Position numbers and translations under genes: made by a program. A DNA stretch of 64,000 nucleotides from contig CM067319.1 of the NCBI GenBank assembly GCA_034231615.1, positions 3,820,001 to 3,884,000 of the forward strand. The letters run 5' to 3'. The notes under the pieces are model-generated. The model did not search any database and was not told the DNA's origin. It saw nothing but the letters and a program-made list of their open reading frames with translations. Source of the DNA: Meghimatium bilineatum. Its lineage: Eukaryota; Mollusca; Gastropoda; Stylommatophora; Philomycidae. Shown here piece after piece: positions 1-10,824 of the stretch (position 1 is its first letter; each line of letters opens with the position of its first letter).

Positions 1-202
1 TCAGGAAGATCCCACAGAAAGACAGATATATAACCAGAGAAGTAGTGAAAGATAGAGACAGAGAGATAACCAGAGAAGTAGTGATAGAGAGATGAAGAGA
101 GACTATGAGAAATATATAATTAGTTGATAAACAGAAGCAGGAAGATACACAGATAGACATGGTGTGACAGAGAAATAAAGAAACCTTAGTGTTAGCAGAC
201 TG

Positions 203-275
203 GCTCTGTGGCTGAGTGGTATAAACAGCGTCTGTGACGGCCAAATTACAGGGTTTCAATCCGGCAGTTGTGCAT
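203..275 (+). repeat. tRNA-like Pol III promoter pair, probable SINE head
   Basis: TGGCTGAGTGG at 209-219 fits the Pol III A box, and GGTTTCAATCC at 252-262 is a B box with two departures from GGTTCRANNCC. The spacing (about 33 bases) is tRNA-like. The flanks do not fold into a convincing cloverleaf, so this is more likely the head of an old tRNA-derived SINE than a working tRNA gene. No other copy of this exact head was found in the window. Confidence 0.4.
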
Positions 276-1085
276 CCGAACCGTTCATAAAGCATTGATA
301 AACTACTGAACGTATTTATATTGCCTAGAAAATCACTACAGCCAAAAAATACTGGGTTGATGTCTACGTCCTGAATAGGATATGCTACCAATTGTTTGGG
401 GGGGGGGGGGGGGCTAGAGAAAGACTGAGAGAGATTAGCTAATGATGAGCTTAAGTTCATGGAATGTAGAATAAAACATAACGGAGGTGATCACAAACGT
501 ATAGAACAGAGACAATCTAGTAGACATTAGAACAGCCCCAATCAGCAGACGAACAAGAGGTCAACAAAGAAAGAAAACAATTAGATTTCTTCACAAAGGT
601 ATTACCCATCTCACCTGTAACATGAGACGCAATATTCCAATAAATGAGATATATAATTACCCCCATAAATCTGTTTCAACAAAGTCCCTTCTCATAATCC
701 CAACTGTGGTTTTTGTAAGATCAGGCTAATGCTCTATCTTTTTTAGGGGGGATATATTTAAACTTTAATTGCGTGAATGTCAAAATCTGACACGATCTGA
801 TAATTTTTTTTTAAAGGGGTTCAGATAGGGAGGTGGTTAAACACACCCCCTCCGGTCCCTTAGCGTTGTTTACAAAAAAGGTCATCAAACCCCTTAAGGA
901 AACCATGTCTTTGGCTTCTGCCCTATTATTGAATAATGGAAGATTTCTACGTTTTCATCCTGCTAAACACCTAGCTTGTAAACAGTCAATCATTTTTCGA
1001 ATAATGAATCACTTCACAAACTATGAATCACTTCACAAACTATGAATGATACAGTTTTTAAATGTCAATTTCAAGTATGCTATCG
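276..1085. other. Anonymous AT-rich stretch
   Basis: No gene or known repeat is visible. It holds a run of 16 G at 398-413 and a small direct duplication around 1008-1040 (ATGAATCACTTCACAAACT twice). The short open frame at 833-1045 has no recognisable feature. Confidence 0.5.
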
Positions 1086-1088
1086 GTG

Positions 1089-1713
1089 TTCTGATCTCAC
1101 ATTTCTTCCTTGATCTGATCTCACATTTCTTCCTTGATCTGATCTCAAAATTCTTCCTCGATCTCACATTTCTTCCTTGATCTGATCTCAAATTTCACAA
1201 ATTTCTTCCTTGAACTGATCTCACATTTCATAAATTTCTTCCTTGAACTGATCTCACATTTCATAAATTTCTTCCTTGAACTGATCTCACATTTCACACA
1301 TTTCTTCGTTGAACTGATCTCACATTTCACACATTTCTTCATTGAACTGATCTCACATTTCACACATTTCTTCCTTGATATGATCTGACATTTCTTCCTT
1401 GATCTCACATTTCTTCCTTAAACTAATCTCACATTTCTTCCTTGATATAATCTCACATTTCTTCCTTGATATGATCTCACATTTCTTCCTTAAACTAATC
1501 TCACATTTCTTCCTTAAACTAATCTCACATTTCTTCCTTGATATGATCTCACATTTCTTCCTTGATATGATCTCACATTTCTTCCTTGATATGATCTCAC
1601 ATTTCTTCCTTGATCTCACATTTCTTCCTTGATATGATCTCACATTTCTTCCTTGATCTCACATTTGTTCCTTGATATGATCTCACATTTCTTCCTTGAT
1701 CTGATTTCACATT
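1089..1713. repeat. Satellite block 1, 19-24 bp units
   Basis: About 28 units built on CACATTTCTTCCTTGATCT, in a 24 bp form (with GATCTGAT) and a 19 bp form, with internal variants carrying AAATTTC or GAACTGATC. Both strands read open for long distances because the unit lacks stops, so the Lys/Arg/Ser-rich and Phe/Leu-rich frames here are repeat translations, not genes. The same satellite resumes at 2948. Confidence 0.95.
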
Positions 1714-2947
1714 TCTTTCTGGGGTGCAACGGGAACGCATTGCTCTAGGCGGACCCAGGGTTAGCAGATAACTAATATCCCAAATGTACCTCCTCGCGGT
1801 GCACCCTGGAAACATAAATACAGCAGCTCGAGCTGATTCTGGCCAAATCATTTGGGGATCGTGTCCGAGAATGTGGAGGTAGCAGATGGAAAGAGATTTG
1901 ACTGCACAAGAGACAGACAATATCTCCGACACCACCAGCAGCACCACATATAGCGACACTGTCGACATACAGTGAAGCTAGTCAGTCCAGTCCGAACATT
2001 GGAGGGGCGGCCAATGTAAAATGCACGTAAAGGTAGATTCATGGCGAGAGACAAATATATTTCATACTGAGTACAATGAAACAATGAAAGGGCAGAACAG
2101 CGCTAAATGGCAGCGCGAACTGCAAATAGAAAGTGAAATGTTCCTAGGAAATGGGAAAGACAAGCTCCGTCAGCTCGAGACGAGCTTCTAGTTACATGTA
2201 CTTCTTATAGGCAGAGACATATACCCAATCATTGGCGTTCGGAAAAGCAAGAAGACTTAACCCAACTCTAATGTCGATCCTTCCTAAACCGGAAATATGC
2301 TCGCGAAGAGAAAGGGTCCCGTACCCGATGGGCTAAGGCAAGAAAGGGACAACGATGGCAATCCTGGCCCAAATCTACTGTCAAGTTTTCCTATACCGGA
2401 AATACACTTGCAGAGAGAAAGGATTCCGTACCCGATGGGCTCAGGCGCTATTGAGACAAGGTCGCTCAGCTCGAGAACGCCTTGCTCTCAAACGCGTGGT
2501 GTGAGATTCGAACTTGACAAGGGTACACGATGTCGGCGAATGACACCTCGGCTAAGAGGGCGAAAGAGCCAGGGTCCAACTCTTCCGATGAGTTCTTCCC
2601 CTTAAGGCACCTGGCTCACGGATGAGAAACGGTTGAGTACCCGATGGGCACAGGCACAGTACGTCCAATTACACGAGGCAAGTTCATAGACAGTGGAACA
2701 CCTCGTGCGAGACAGACGAGAGCAAAAATCGTCTGGGCGAAGAGTGACCACATACAAGCGAGCTTTGAGACAGATATTGAGGCTGTTACAGGCTAGAGTA
2801 GCTCACCCGAATTGTCAAGGCATGCCGAAATCGGATGTGCTAGGCCTACATGGCGCATAACGGTGGCACAAAGTAATCACGCTCCAGGCGGAAATCGCTC
2901 GGATGTTCGTGCTGGTTACAATGGAGCGAACGCAAAGGAAACAAACA
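1714..2947. other. Anonymous GC-richer block between two satellite blocks
   Basis: Base composition changes sharply at both edges: this block is visibly richer in G and C than its AT-rich satellite flanks. It contains three copies of GTACCCGATGGGC at 2321, 2428 and 2637; the spacings (107 and 209) are close to one and two steps of about 105 bp, so a decayed longer repeat may be present. The open frame at 2297-2605 (102 residues, Arg- and Pro-rich) has no family I recognise. It could be an insertion into the satellite or the original sequence between two expanded edges. Confidence 0.5.
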
Positions 2948-4800
2948 AACATTTCTTTCTTAATTTAATCACACATTTCTTCCATGATCTGTTCTGAAAT
3001 ATCTTCCTTGATCTGATATTTCTTCCTTGATCTGATATTTCTTCCTTGATCTGATATTTCTTCCTTGATCTGATATTTCTTCCTTGATCTGATATTTCTT
3101 CCTTGATCTGATATTTCTTCCTTGATCTGATATTTCTTCCTTGATCTGATATTTCTTCCTTGATCTGATATTTCTTCCTTGATCTGATATTTCTTCCTTG
3201 ATCTGATATTTCTTCCTTGATCTGATATTTCTTCCTTGATCTGATTTCACATTTCTTCCATGATCTGTTCTGAAATATCTTCCTTGGTCTGATCTCACAT
3301 TTCTTCCTTGATCTGATCTCACATTTCTTCCTTGATCTGATTTCACATTTCGTCCTTGATCTGATTTCACATTTCTTCCTTGGTCTGATCTCACATTTCT
3401 TCCTTGGTCTGATTTCACATTTCTTCCTTGATCTGATTTCACATTTCTTCCTTGGTCTGATCTCACATTTCTTCCTTGGTCTGATTTCACATTTCTTCCT
3501 TGATCTGATATTTCTTCCTTGGTCTGATCTCACATTTCCTTCCTGATATGATATCACATTTGTTCCTTGTTCTGATCTCAAATTTCTTCCTTGATCTGAT
3601 TTCACATTTCTTCCTTGATCTGATCTCACATTTCTTCCTTGGTCTGATCTCACATTTCTTCCTTGATCTGATATTTCTTCCTTGGTCTGATCTCACATTT
3701 CCTTCCTGATATGATATCACATTTGTTCCTTGTTCTGATCTCAAATTTCTTCCTTGATCTGATTTCACATTTCTTCCGTGATCTGATTTCTCTTTTCTTC
3801 CTTGATCTGATCTCACATTTCTTTCTTGATATGATCTCATATTTCTTCCTTGATCTGATCTCACATTTCGTCCTTGATCTGATCTCACATTTCTTCCTTG
3901 ATCTGATCTCACATTTCTTCCTTGATAGGATCTCATATTTCTTCCTAGATCTGATTTCACTTTTCTTCCTTATTCTGATCTCACATTTCTTCCTTGATTT
4001 GATCTCACATTTCTTTCTTGATATGATCTCATATTTCTTCCTTGATCTGATCTCACATTTCTTCCTTGATCTGATCTCACATTTCTTCCTTGATATGATC
4101 TCATATTTCTTCCTAGATCTGATTTCACTTTTCTTCCTTATTCTGATCTCACATTTCTTCCTTGATTTGATCTCACATTTCTTTCTTGATATGATCTCAC
4201 ATTTCTTCCTTGATCTGATCTCACATTTCTTCCTTGATCTGATCTCACATTTCTTCCTTGATCTGATCTCACATTTCTTCCTTGATCTGATCTCACATTT
4301 CTTCCTCGATCTCACATTTCTTCCTTGATCTGATGTCACATTTCTTCCTTGATCTGATCTCCCATTTCTTCCTCGATCTCACATTTCTTCCTTGATCTAA
4401 TCTCACATTTCTTCCTTGATCTGATCTCACATTTCTTCCTCGATCTCCCATTTCTTACTTGATCTGATCTCACATTTCTTCCTCGATCTCACAGTTCTTA
4501 CTTGATCTGATCTCACATTTCTTCCTCGATCTCACATTTCTTCTTTGATCTGATCTCACATTTCTTCCTCGATCTCACATTTCTTCCTTGATCTAATCTC
4601 AAATTTCTTCCTTGATCTAATCTCACATTTCTTCCTTGATCTTATCTCATATTTCTTCCGTGATATGATCTGACATTTCTTCCTTGATATAATCTCAAAT
4701 TTCACACATTTATTTCTTGAGCTCATCTCACATTTTTTCCGTGATCTGATCTAATATTTCTTCCTAGATATGATCACACATTTCTTCTTTTATCTGTTTA
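2948..4800. repeat. Satellite block 2 with higher-order structure
   Basis: Same satellite as 1089-1713. A uniform run of about 13 copies of a 19 bp unit (TTCCTTGATCTGATATTTC) lies at about 3005-3240. Further on, groups of variant units recur as larger blocks: the set holding CACATTTCCTTCCTGATATG occurs near 3530 and again near 3695, and the set holding TTTCACTTTTCTTCCTTATT occurs near 3950 and again near 4125. Long open frames on both strands are by-products. Confidence 0.95.
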
Positions 4801-4804
4801 CATT

Positions 4805-5490
4805 GCAAATTTCTCTCAGTACATATGTGTTCTCATTGTAAATTTCTTAAATTTCACATTTGTTCGTATTTTCAAATGTCTCAGTCTACATGTTTTCATT
4901 TCAAATTTCTCAAAGTCTACCTCAGTTTCCATTTCAAATTTCTCAAAGTCTACCTCAGTTTTCATTTTAAATTTCTCAAAGTTTACCTCAGTTTTCATTT
5001 TAAATTTGTCAAAGTTTACCTCAGTTTTCATTTCAAATTTGTCAAAGTTTACCTCCGTTTTCATTTCAAATTTCTCCAATTCTACCTGTTTTCATTTCAA
5101 ATTTCTCAAAGTCTACCTCAGTTTTCATTTCAAATTTCTCCAATTCTACCTGTTTTAGTTTCAAATTTCTCAAATTCTACCTGTTTTCATTTCAAATTTC
5201 TCAAAGTTTACCTCAGTTTTCATTTTAAATTTCTCAAAGTTTACCTCAGTTTTCATTTTAAATTTCTCAAAGTTTACCTCAGTTTTCATTTCAAATTTCT
5301 CAAAGTTTACCTCAGTTTTCATTTTAAATTTCTCAAAGTTTACCTCAGTTTTCATTTCAAATTTCTCAAAGTTTACCTCAGTTTTCATTTTAAATTTCTC
5401 AAAGTCTACCTCAGTTTTCATTTCACATTTCTCACAGTCTACCTCAGTTTTAGTTTCAAATTTCTCACAGTTTTCATTTGTTCTGGTTTC
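4805..5490. repeat. 33 bp minisatellite
   Basis: About 20 units with the core CATTTCAAATTTCTCAAAG followed by TTTACCTCAGTTTT. The unit is 33 bp, so both strands keep a frame (minus strand reads 11-residue repeats such as EVNFEKFEMKT). Some units are shortened by loss of the CTCAG part. There is no start context or flanking exon to suggest a gene. Confidence 0.95.
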
Positions 5491-5524
5491 AGATGTTTCA
5501 CCAGACGCCATCATTCTGATTTCA

Positions 5525-5960
5525 ACCGTCACATATTCTATCAACGCTCTGATGTTTAACCATAAATCATCCATCAATCTTGGTCTGTGTTGCAACGTAT
5601 AAATCTTTGAGCTCCTTAAACCATCCTTTCATTAAGCAACCGCCAGTGTAGGCATCTCACTGCTGATCTGTATCCCCATATGCACCTATAGTCTATCCAG
5701 ATATAACCTTGTCAGATATTTATCTACACCGACGCTCGCGGTCCGTTGCCTACAGTACAGACATACTTAAGGCCTTTGATTAATATCTGATTATTTGGCC
5801 AGTAAGCCCTGGTTTGAAAGTAGACGCACATGCCCTTAAGGCAATGTAGAATATTTGCGAAAGAACAAACGAATAATGAAAAATCTTGTTCACCAACAGG
5901 TATAATGTTCTGGAGAATGGCTAGATGCCTTCGATTTTTGACGTTGGGCATGACCAATAG
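5525..5960. other. Anonymous stretch
   Basis: Nothing recognised on either strand between the 33 bp array and the next LINE fragment. Confidence 0.5.
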
Positions 5961-5962
5961 AT

Positions 5963-6420
5963 ATCATCATCATTAAGTGCCGTTTCCGCAAAGAAGTTGG
6001 CTGCAACGTATCTCCAACATCTATCTCTTGTCTTGGTGGTGCACTCTGCTAGACTGTAACCTGTCCATCGTGTGATGTTACTCTCCCACTTGTATCTCTG
6101 TCTACCTCTTGCTCGCTTCCTTTTGACTTTACCCTCAAGCAAGGTCTTCAATAAGGTATCATGTCGTTTAATGTGTCCAAAATATTTTATTTGCCTGATC
6201 TTTATTTCTCTTAATAATTCCTTCCTCATATTAAGTGTTTTAGTATCTCTTTATTTGTTTTCTTCTCTTTCCATGATGTTCTCCCTATTCTTCTATATAC
6301 CCACATCTCAAAGGCATCAATTTTGTCTTCTAATTGTATATTTAGTGTCCATGTTTCTGAGCCATACATTAATATGGAATAGATATAGCATTTTATAATA
6401 CCAATAGATATAAGGATGCC
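5963..6420 (-). mobile_element. LINE-A 3' fragment (RT thumb to C-terminus)
   Basis: Non-LTR retrotransposon tail, 5'-truncated. Read on the minus strand from about 6410 it shows YGSETWT-like, DAFEMWVYRR and SWKEKKTN boxes typical of the end of LINE reverse transcriptases, then after a frameshift the frame 6229-5960 gives FGHIKRHDTLLKTLLEGK, RARGRQRYKWE and NITRWTGYSLAEC. It ends in a short TGATGATGAT tail at 5963-5972, as expected for a LINE primed at its 3' end. Other copies of the same family lie at 10825-11700, 24895-25290 and 38665-39115. Broken by at least one frameshift and stop. Confidence 0.85.
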
Positions 6421-6725
6421 TTAAGAATGTGAATAGCTGAGGCCTTGTCGAGAATAGACCGCATTAGCAAATACGAAATCGTGTCAGTTGTCTTCAGTGA
6501 TAAAATCGGTTCAGTGAATTTCATTGGATGGAGACATGACGTATTAGACGGACAGTGACCAAAGATAGAGTGCATTAGATAAGTGACGCTGAGTGGGATC
6601 AGCGCATAGGGGTAAACTAGAGATGGACTTGGATTAATTGAAGATAGAGAAAAGTGAAGATACCCGGATTTGTACGTACGAAACAAAAAACACCAAATGA
6701 GACTGGACATTTATTGTGACCACCT
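6421..6725. other. Anonymous stretch
   Basis: No recognised gene or repeat; the start marks the 5' truncation point of the LINE-A fragment. Confidence 0.45.
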
Positions 6726-7215
6726 GATCGCACGTTTGTCCTCCACTTTCTCATCCTCTACTTCCCTCACCTTCTCCAACTTTCTTCTCCTCCGCCACTT
6801 TCTTCTCCTCCTCCACCTTCTTCTGCTCCTCCACCTTCTTCTCTTCCTCCACCTTCTCCTCCTCCACCTTCTTCTCCTCCTCCACTTTCTTCTCCTCCTC
6901 CACTTTCTTCTCCTCCTCCACCATCTTCTCCTCCTCCACCATCTTCTCCTCCTCCACCATCTTCTCCTCATCCACCTTCTTCTCCTCCTCCACCTTCTTC
7001 TCCTCCACCACCTTCTTCTCCTCCTCCACTTTCTTCTCCTCCTGCTATTCTCTTTCATCCTTTTCTGTTCTTCTCTCCTCTTCATTCTGCTTCTTATCTT
7101 CTCCTTCTCCTTCTTTTCTTCCGCCTCCTCTCCTCCTACTTCTTTTCTCCTTCTCCATCTCCTCCGCCTTATCTTTCCTTTCTTCTTCTTCTCCTCCTCC
7201 TATTTCTCCTCCATC
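6726..7215. repeat. Polypyrimidine/polypurine tract with 15-18 bp CTCCTCCACCTTCTT units
   Basis: Almost pure C/T on the plus strand for nearly 500 bases. The first 300 bases are imperfect repeats of TCCTCCTCCACCTTCTTC in steps of 15 or 18 bases; the rest is irregular. Open frames on both strands (Leu-rich plus, Glu/Lys- or Arg/Trp-rich minus) follow from composition only. Confidence 0.9.
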
Positions 7216-8320
7216 TATTTTCCCTCTTCTACCCTCCATCTTCATTATTACCGTCCAGTTATTGACAACCAATATATCTAATTGTGAATGGAGGATTTTA
7301 TGACACTCTAGATTAAAGCTGTGATATTTGCGCTTTTCAGTTTAGCCTATCTGTTTTTGTCTTGTTTATCATCTTCTCACGGCCCGCTTACAATGGCGGC
7401 TAACTGATGTGGCCCTGGGGAAACTATTATGGATAATATCTTTTGGGGTTACATTTTTGATAGTGGTAACCCCGTCCATTCCTGGAATGCAACCATAATT
7501 TTCATTTTTTGTTTTGTTAACTCTATAATCTGCTATAATTTTTTGAGAAAGGTCTGTATGTGGCTGGGTCTCTACACCTGTGACAGGTAGATGCGTAATG
7601 TGTCGGTGAGATTAAAAGGAGAGCATATCAATTCAAATCCCTCCTTGTCTTCGTCCGCCGCATTGTTTCAGTGCAATATAGAAAACAATGGGAATATTGT
7701 TGGAGCTTGATAGTTATGCTTATGTTATACTTATGTTTTCTGTCTAATATGGTTTTCATTTTTATTTATTTGTAGTGAAAGTGCAGTGGCCCAGGATATC
7801 CGACAATATTCTCAACTTATGAAGGGGGGGGGGGGGGGTGACGAAAATCATTTCAGGAAATGTGCATAAATAACGTAGACAATTAGGAGGACAGGGCGAG
7901 AAAAATGTTTGACAGATGTTGAGTAAGGGGAGGCTGATGAGCAAACGTTGACGTCAACAAAAGTGCTTTTATATATAAATTAAATTGTTGGAATTTGAAA
8001 AAAAATTTCTGCAAATTATTATTTTTAGATTGGTGTGATAAATAATTTATTGTGACATATGTAAGAAAGGGTCAGAAGGGGGGGGGGGATATGTCACTGA
8101 AATCTATGTAATTGTTGATAATAGGGAGTAAACATTTTTTAAAGCAATTTGGATGTAATTTATGGATTGCCCCATAACGTAGAAATGTGCAACTTAGAAG
8201 AAAGGTAGTCAAGTTCTGATAATCACTTGAAACACAAATCAACGCTTCGACTCGGCAGCGTTAGACACGGCACTGCCTGGGTGACACCATAACAGAGCTA
8301 TTACACATCCATGATGTCTA
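7216..8320. other. Anonymous stretch with G homopolymers
   Basis: No gene recognised. G runs lie near 7826-7839 and 8079-8088. The short frames here carry no motif. Confidence 0.5.
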
Positions 8321-8324
8321 GGAA

Positions 8325-8600
8325 AGTAAAATGTAGCAGCCTCCTTTCGAGGATAACGATAAATCTTCAAGAAGTAAGTCGCAGAAACTATTATGTACGG
8401 TGGCCAGTTCCCTTCCTTGCTGTGTTTACCTTTGCCAATTCATGCGACAGGTACCCAATTACGGCTGGGTTGACTGAAGAAGCGGTCGTGTCAGGCGAAA
8501 AATCACGACCTGAATGTTTATGTGTCCGGATCGGGTTTCGAACCCGTAACGCCATAACACGGTGATAGTAAGCAAAAGGGTTCGAAGATCGTAGAGGATT
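8325..8600 (-). mobile_element. SINE-S, tRNA-derived, near full length
   Basis: On the minus strand a tRNA-like head ends in GGTTCGAAACCC, a perfect B box (about 8534-8545). It is followed by GATCCGGACAC, a TTTTTCGCCTGACACGACC core, then ACAGCAAGGAAGGGAACTGG and a distal TTATCGTTATCCTCG part. The same order of blocks is present at 54018-54305 (plus), partly at 17813-17960 (plus) and 37480-37800 (minus). The family is non-autonomous and should be transcribed by Pol III. The frame at 8311-8565 on the plus strand is a shadow. Confidence 0.8.
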
Positions 8601-8812
8601 GATTTCACAGTACTAGGCTTCCCATATGTACTCCGTCACTCTCAACGAAGCGGCACGCCGCCTGCCGAGAGTACCAATCATAGCATGTAACTTCGTAGCT
8701 TCAAGCGATAATCCACAATCTCTGAGAGAATCCACCGTGTAAACACGACGACATGAGCCGGACTCAAACCTATTGCCTGTTGAACACACGGCGTCAATTT
8801 ACATTCCCATCA

Positions 8813-8935
8813 AGTCATTTTACTGGCCAGCCAGGCCATTAAGTCATTGTACTGGCCAGCCAGGCCATTAAGTCATTGTACTGGCCAACCAGGCCATTAA
8901 GTCATTGTACTGGCCAGCCAGGCTGTAAAATGTTG
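8813..8935. repeat. 29 bp minisatellite, four units
   Basis: Unit contains ATTAAGTCATTGTACTGGCC plus AGCCAGGCC; four near-identical copies. No link to a LINE seen. Confidence 0.9.
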
Positions 8936-9075
8936 ACTATGTGCATTGTCCCTTGAGACAGAAAATATCAAAGTAAAAGCTATTGAATTGAATGCCGTCT
9001 GTGTTTGTCGGGGAAATGAAAGCAAAGAATAGCACCACTGAGCTGTTATGCATGCAGGCAAACTAAGGTGTATGT

Positions 9076-9430
9076 GTGAAGTTTACGCTCAAGTCATCAC
9101 TGAAACATCTAAACATTGACGTAGGCGCTTGGGAGAGCCGCGCTCAGGATAGAACAGCATGGCGTTACAGCATTAGAACGGGAGCACTAGCGGCGGAAGA
9201 ATTCAGACAAGATACTGCAAGACAGAAGCGGGCACGTAGAAAAGAAAAAAAAACATATCAACCTTAAATAGATACCCTCTATTGTTGTCAATTCTGTAAA
9301 AGAACATTTTGTGCGCGCATTGGATTTGTTAGTCATTTAAAAACGCACTATTAACTTTATTATTGTTATTACGTATTGTTATTATATTATGGTTGAGTTT
9401 TTGGTCATCGTCGATGACGACGGACGAACA
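9076..9430 (+). mobile_element. LINE-E 3' fragment with C2H2-like terminal finger
   Basis: The frame 9076-9267 reads LKSSLKHLNIDVGAWESRAQ, DRTAWR and a basic RQKRARRKEK stretch. After a stop and frameshift the sequence codes FCKRTFCARIGFVSHLKTH at about 9287-9350, the terminal CxxC...H..H finger of this LINE group. The 3' end carries GGTCATCGTCGATGACGACGGACGAACA, here cited only as a 28-base end region at 9401-9428, shared with the copies at 21780-22330 and 47097-48330. 5'-truncated and broken. Confidence 0.85.
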
Positions 9431-9479
9431 TCATCATGGGTGAAGTTGACTGTCCTTTCCCAGAGAATGTCAAAGTTTC

Positions 9480-9605
9480 CCAGAATATATTCTGAAATTG
9501 GATGTGTCAGGCCGAGATGTCCAGACATGTCTTTCAAGCTGTAAACCATGAAAAAGGGTATTCAAATCTCCGGATTACATCCTCAGCAGAAATAAGAGAA
9601 TGAAT
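9480..9605 (+). mobile_element. SINE-N 3' half
   Basis: Shares ATGTGTCAGGCC, GCTGTAAACCATGA, ACATCCT and a GAATGCAGAAAAAGATGATG tail with the fuller copy at 31049-31330. A possible piece of the 5' half (GCAAAGAATAGCACCACTGA) lies upstream at about 9022-9041, separated by the LINE-E fragment, so the LINE may have been inserted into this SINE. Confidence 0.65.
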
Positions 9606-9652
9606 GCAGAAAAAGATGATGATGAACCGGATATATGTTCAGAACTACAATT

Positions 9653-9800
9653 ACCTTGGGGCGACAATGTCTGTGCATACACTCTACTGATGCAGAGAAC
9701 ATGGGGCGACAATGTCTGTGCATACACTCTACTGATGCAGAGAACATGGGGCGACAATGTCTGTGCATACACTCTACTGATGCAGAGAACATGGGGCGAC
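9653..9800. repeat. 45 bp minisatellite, 3.3 units
   Basis: Unit starts GGGGCGACAATGTCTGTGCA and is repeated almost without change. It sits directly between SINE-N (9480-9605) and SINE-M (9833-10030). Unit length is a multiple of three, so frames stay open in both strands. Confidence 0.95.
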
Positions 9801-9832
9801 AAAAGACGTCTTCGATTGGACACTTTGTGGAA

Positions 9833-10030
9833 GAGGGATGTGTCGGGCAATTGACGCAACTAAAACTGTGATCTAAAGTATTTTCATTCTTTAGACTGCA
9901 TTCTGCTGGAAATCCAGTAGGACCCCTGTCCTTCTACAAGAGAGATGCAGCAGGAGTTTGAGAATGAAATCTAGTAGGACCCTTGTCTTGCTACAAGAGA
10001 GATCCAGCAGGAGTTTGAAAATAAACGATC
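9833..10030 (+). mobile_element. SINE-M with internal duplication of its 3' part
   Basis: Shows CTGCATTCTGCTGGAAATCC, AGTAGGACCCCTGTCC, CTACAAGAGAGATGCAGCAG and GTTTGAGAATGAA in SINE-M order, then repeats the second half (TCTAGTAGGACCCTTGTC onward) once more before GATCAAGAAGAAAAAGA. The family is non-autonomous; the tail is GAA-rich. Confidence 0.75.
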
Positions 10031-10820
10031 AAGAAGAAAAAGATGGAAATAATTCTTCTGATCAAAGGACTAAACAAAAAAGAAAGCTTTCTTTCAGATT
10101 TTAGGATAGCTAACATTGTCTGTTCCTGGCAAGCACACCTGAATTTGGCCCGTGTACCGAAAACATAGGTGTCCACTCGACAGTATCTGAGACACGGCGA
10201 CTACACCTGCGTATGTCTCACAATAAGGGGCCAATAATTACACAAGAAATGAACAAATGGGGAGAGTTATCTATCTTCAAGCCTGACTGATGACGGAACG
10301 ATGTTCCAATGCTGCTCTTTCTTCTAACAGACACCCAGTAGAATCACTTAGCTTAAGAAAACTTCAGCCTCTACTGATTCAATCAGAGTGTCTTTAAGTG
10401 TAACATTTGCAAGGAAGCAAATTCTAGCACTAGAATCAATGAATGTCTTCGGTGGATTGAGGTCAGAGAGGACACCCTTGAACTACAAGTGTCACAAGTA
10501 TGTGTTAATATGTTACAGTTCAAGGGCTATCACTTGTTATCTTCAAATTTATCCTGCACCATCTCGACTAGTTCCGTGTCAGCAAACTAACCGCAAACCG
10601 TCACAGTTTGTTGACATATTCAACTAGAAATAGATACTTGCATTTCTTCAGAAACTGTGCACGGAGAATCATGGGTATTCTTAGTGCGCTTAACCATGAC
10701 ACGCAATCATATATGCCCTACTGACTAATTGAAAACTGCCTTCTACAATTACTCATTGGACTGTTCTCGTGATTTTTATTGGCTGTAGATACACGGTATA
10801 AACATCACCATTAAATACCA
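10031..10820. other. Anonymous stretch
   Basis: No gene, RNA or repeat recognised. The open frame 10388-10627 (79 residues) has no motif. Confidence 0.5.
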
Positions 10821-10824
10821 TCTC

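Noticed and set aside
203-275. A functional tRNA gene
   Set aside because: A and B boxes are present but no acceptor-stem pairing or clear anticodon arm; better as a SINE head.
2916-4339. Long Lys/Arg/Ser-rich and Phe/Leu-rich open frames on both strands
   Set aside because: They are translations of the CACATTTCTTCCTTGATCT satellite, which lacks stop codons; both strands are open at once and there is no gene context.
1089-4800. Regular repeats that might be a CRISPR array
   Set aside because: Units are contiguous with no unique spacers and the DNA is of animal type.
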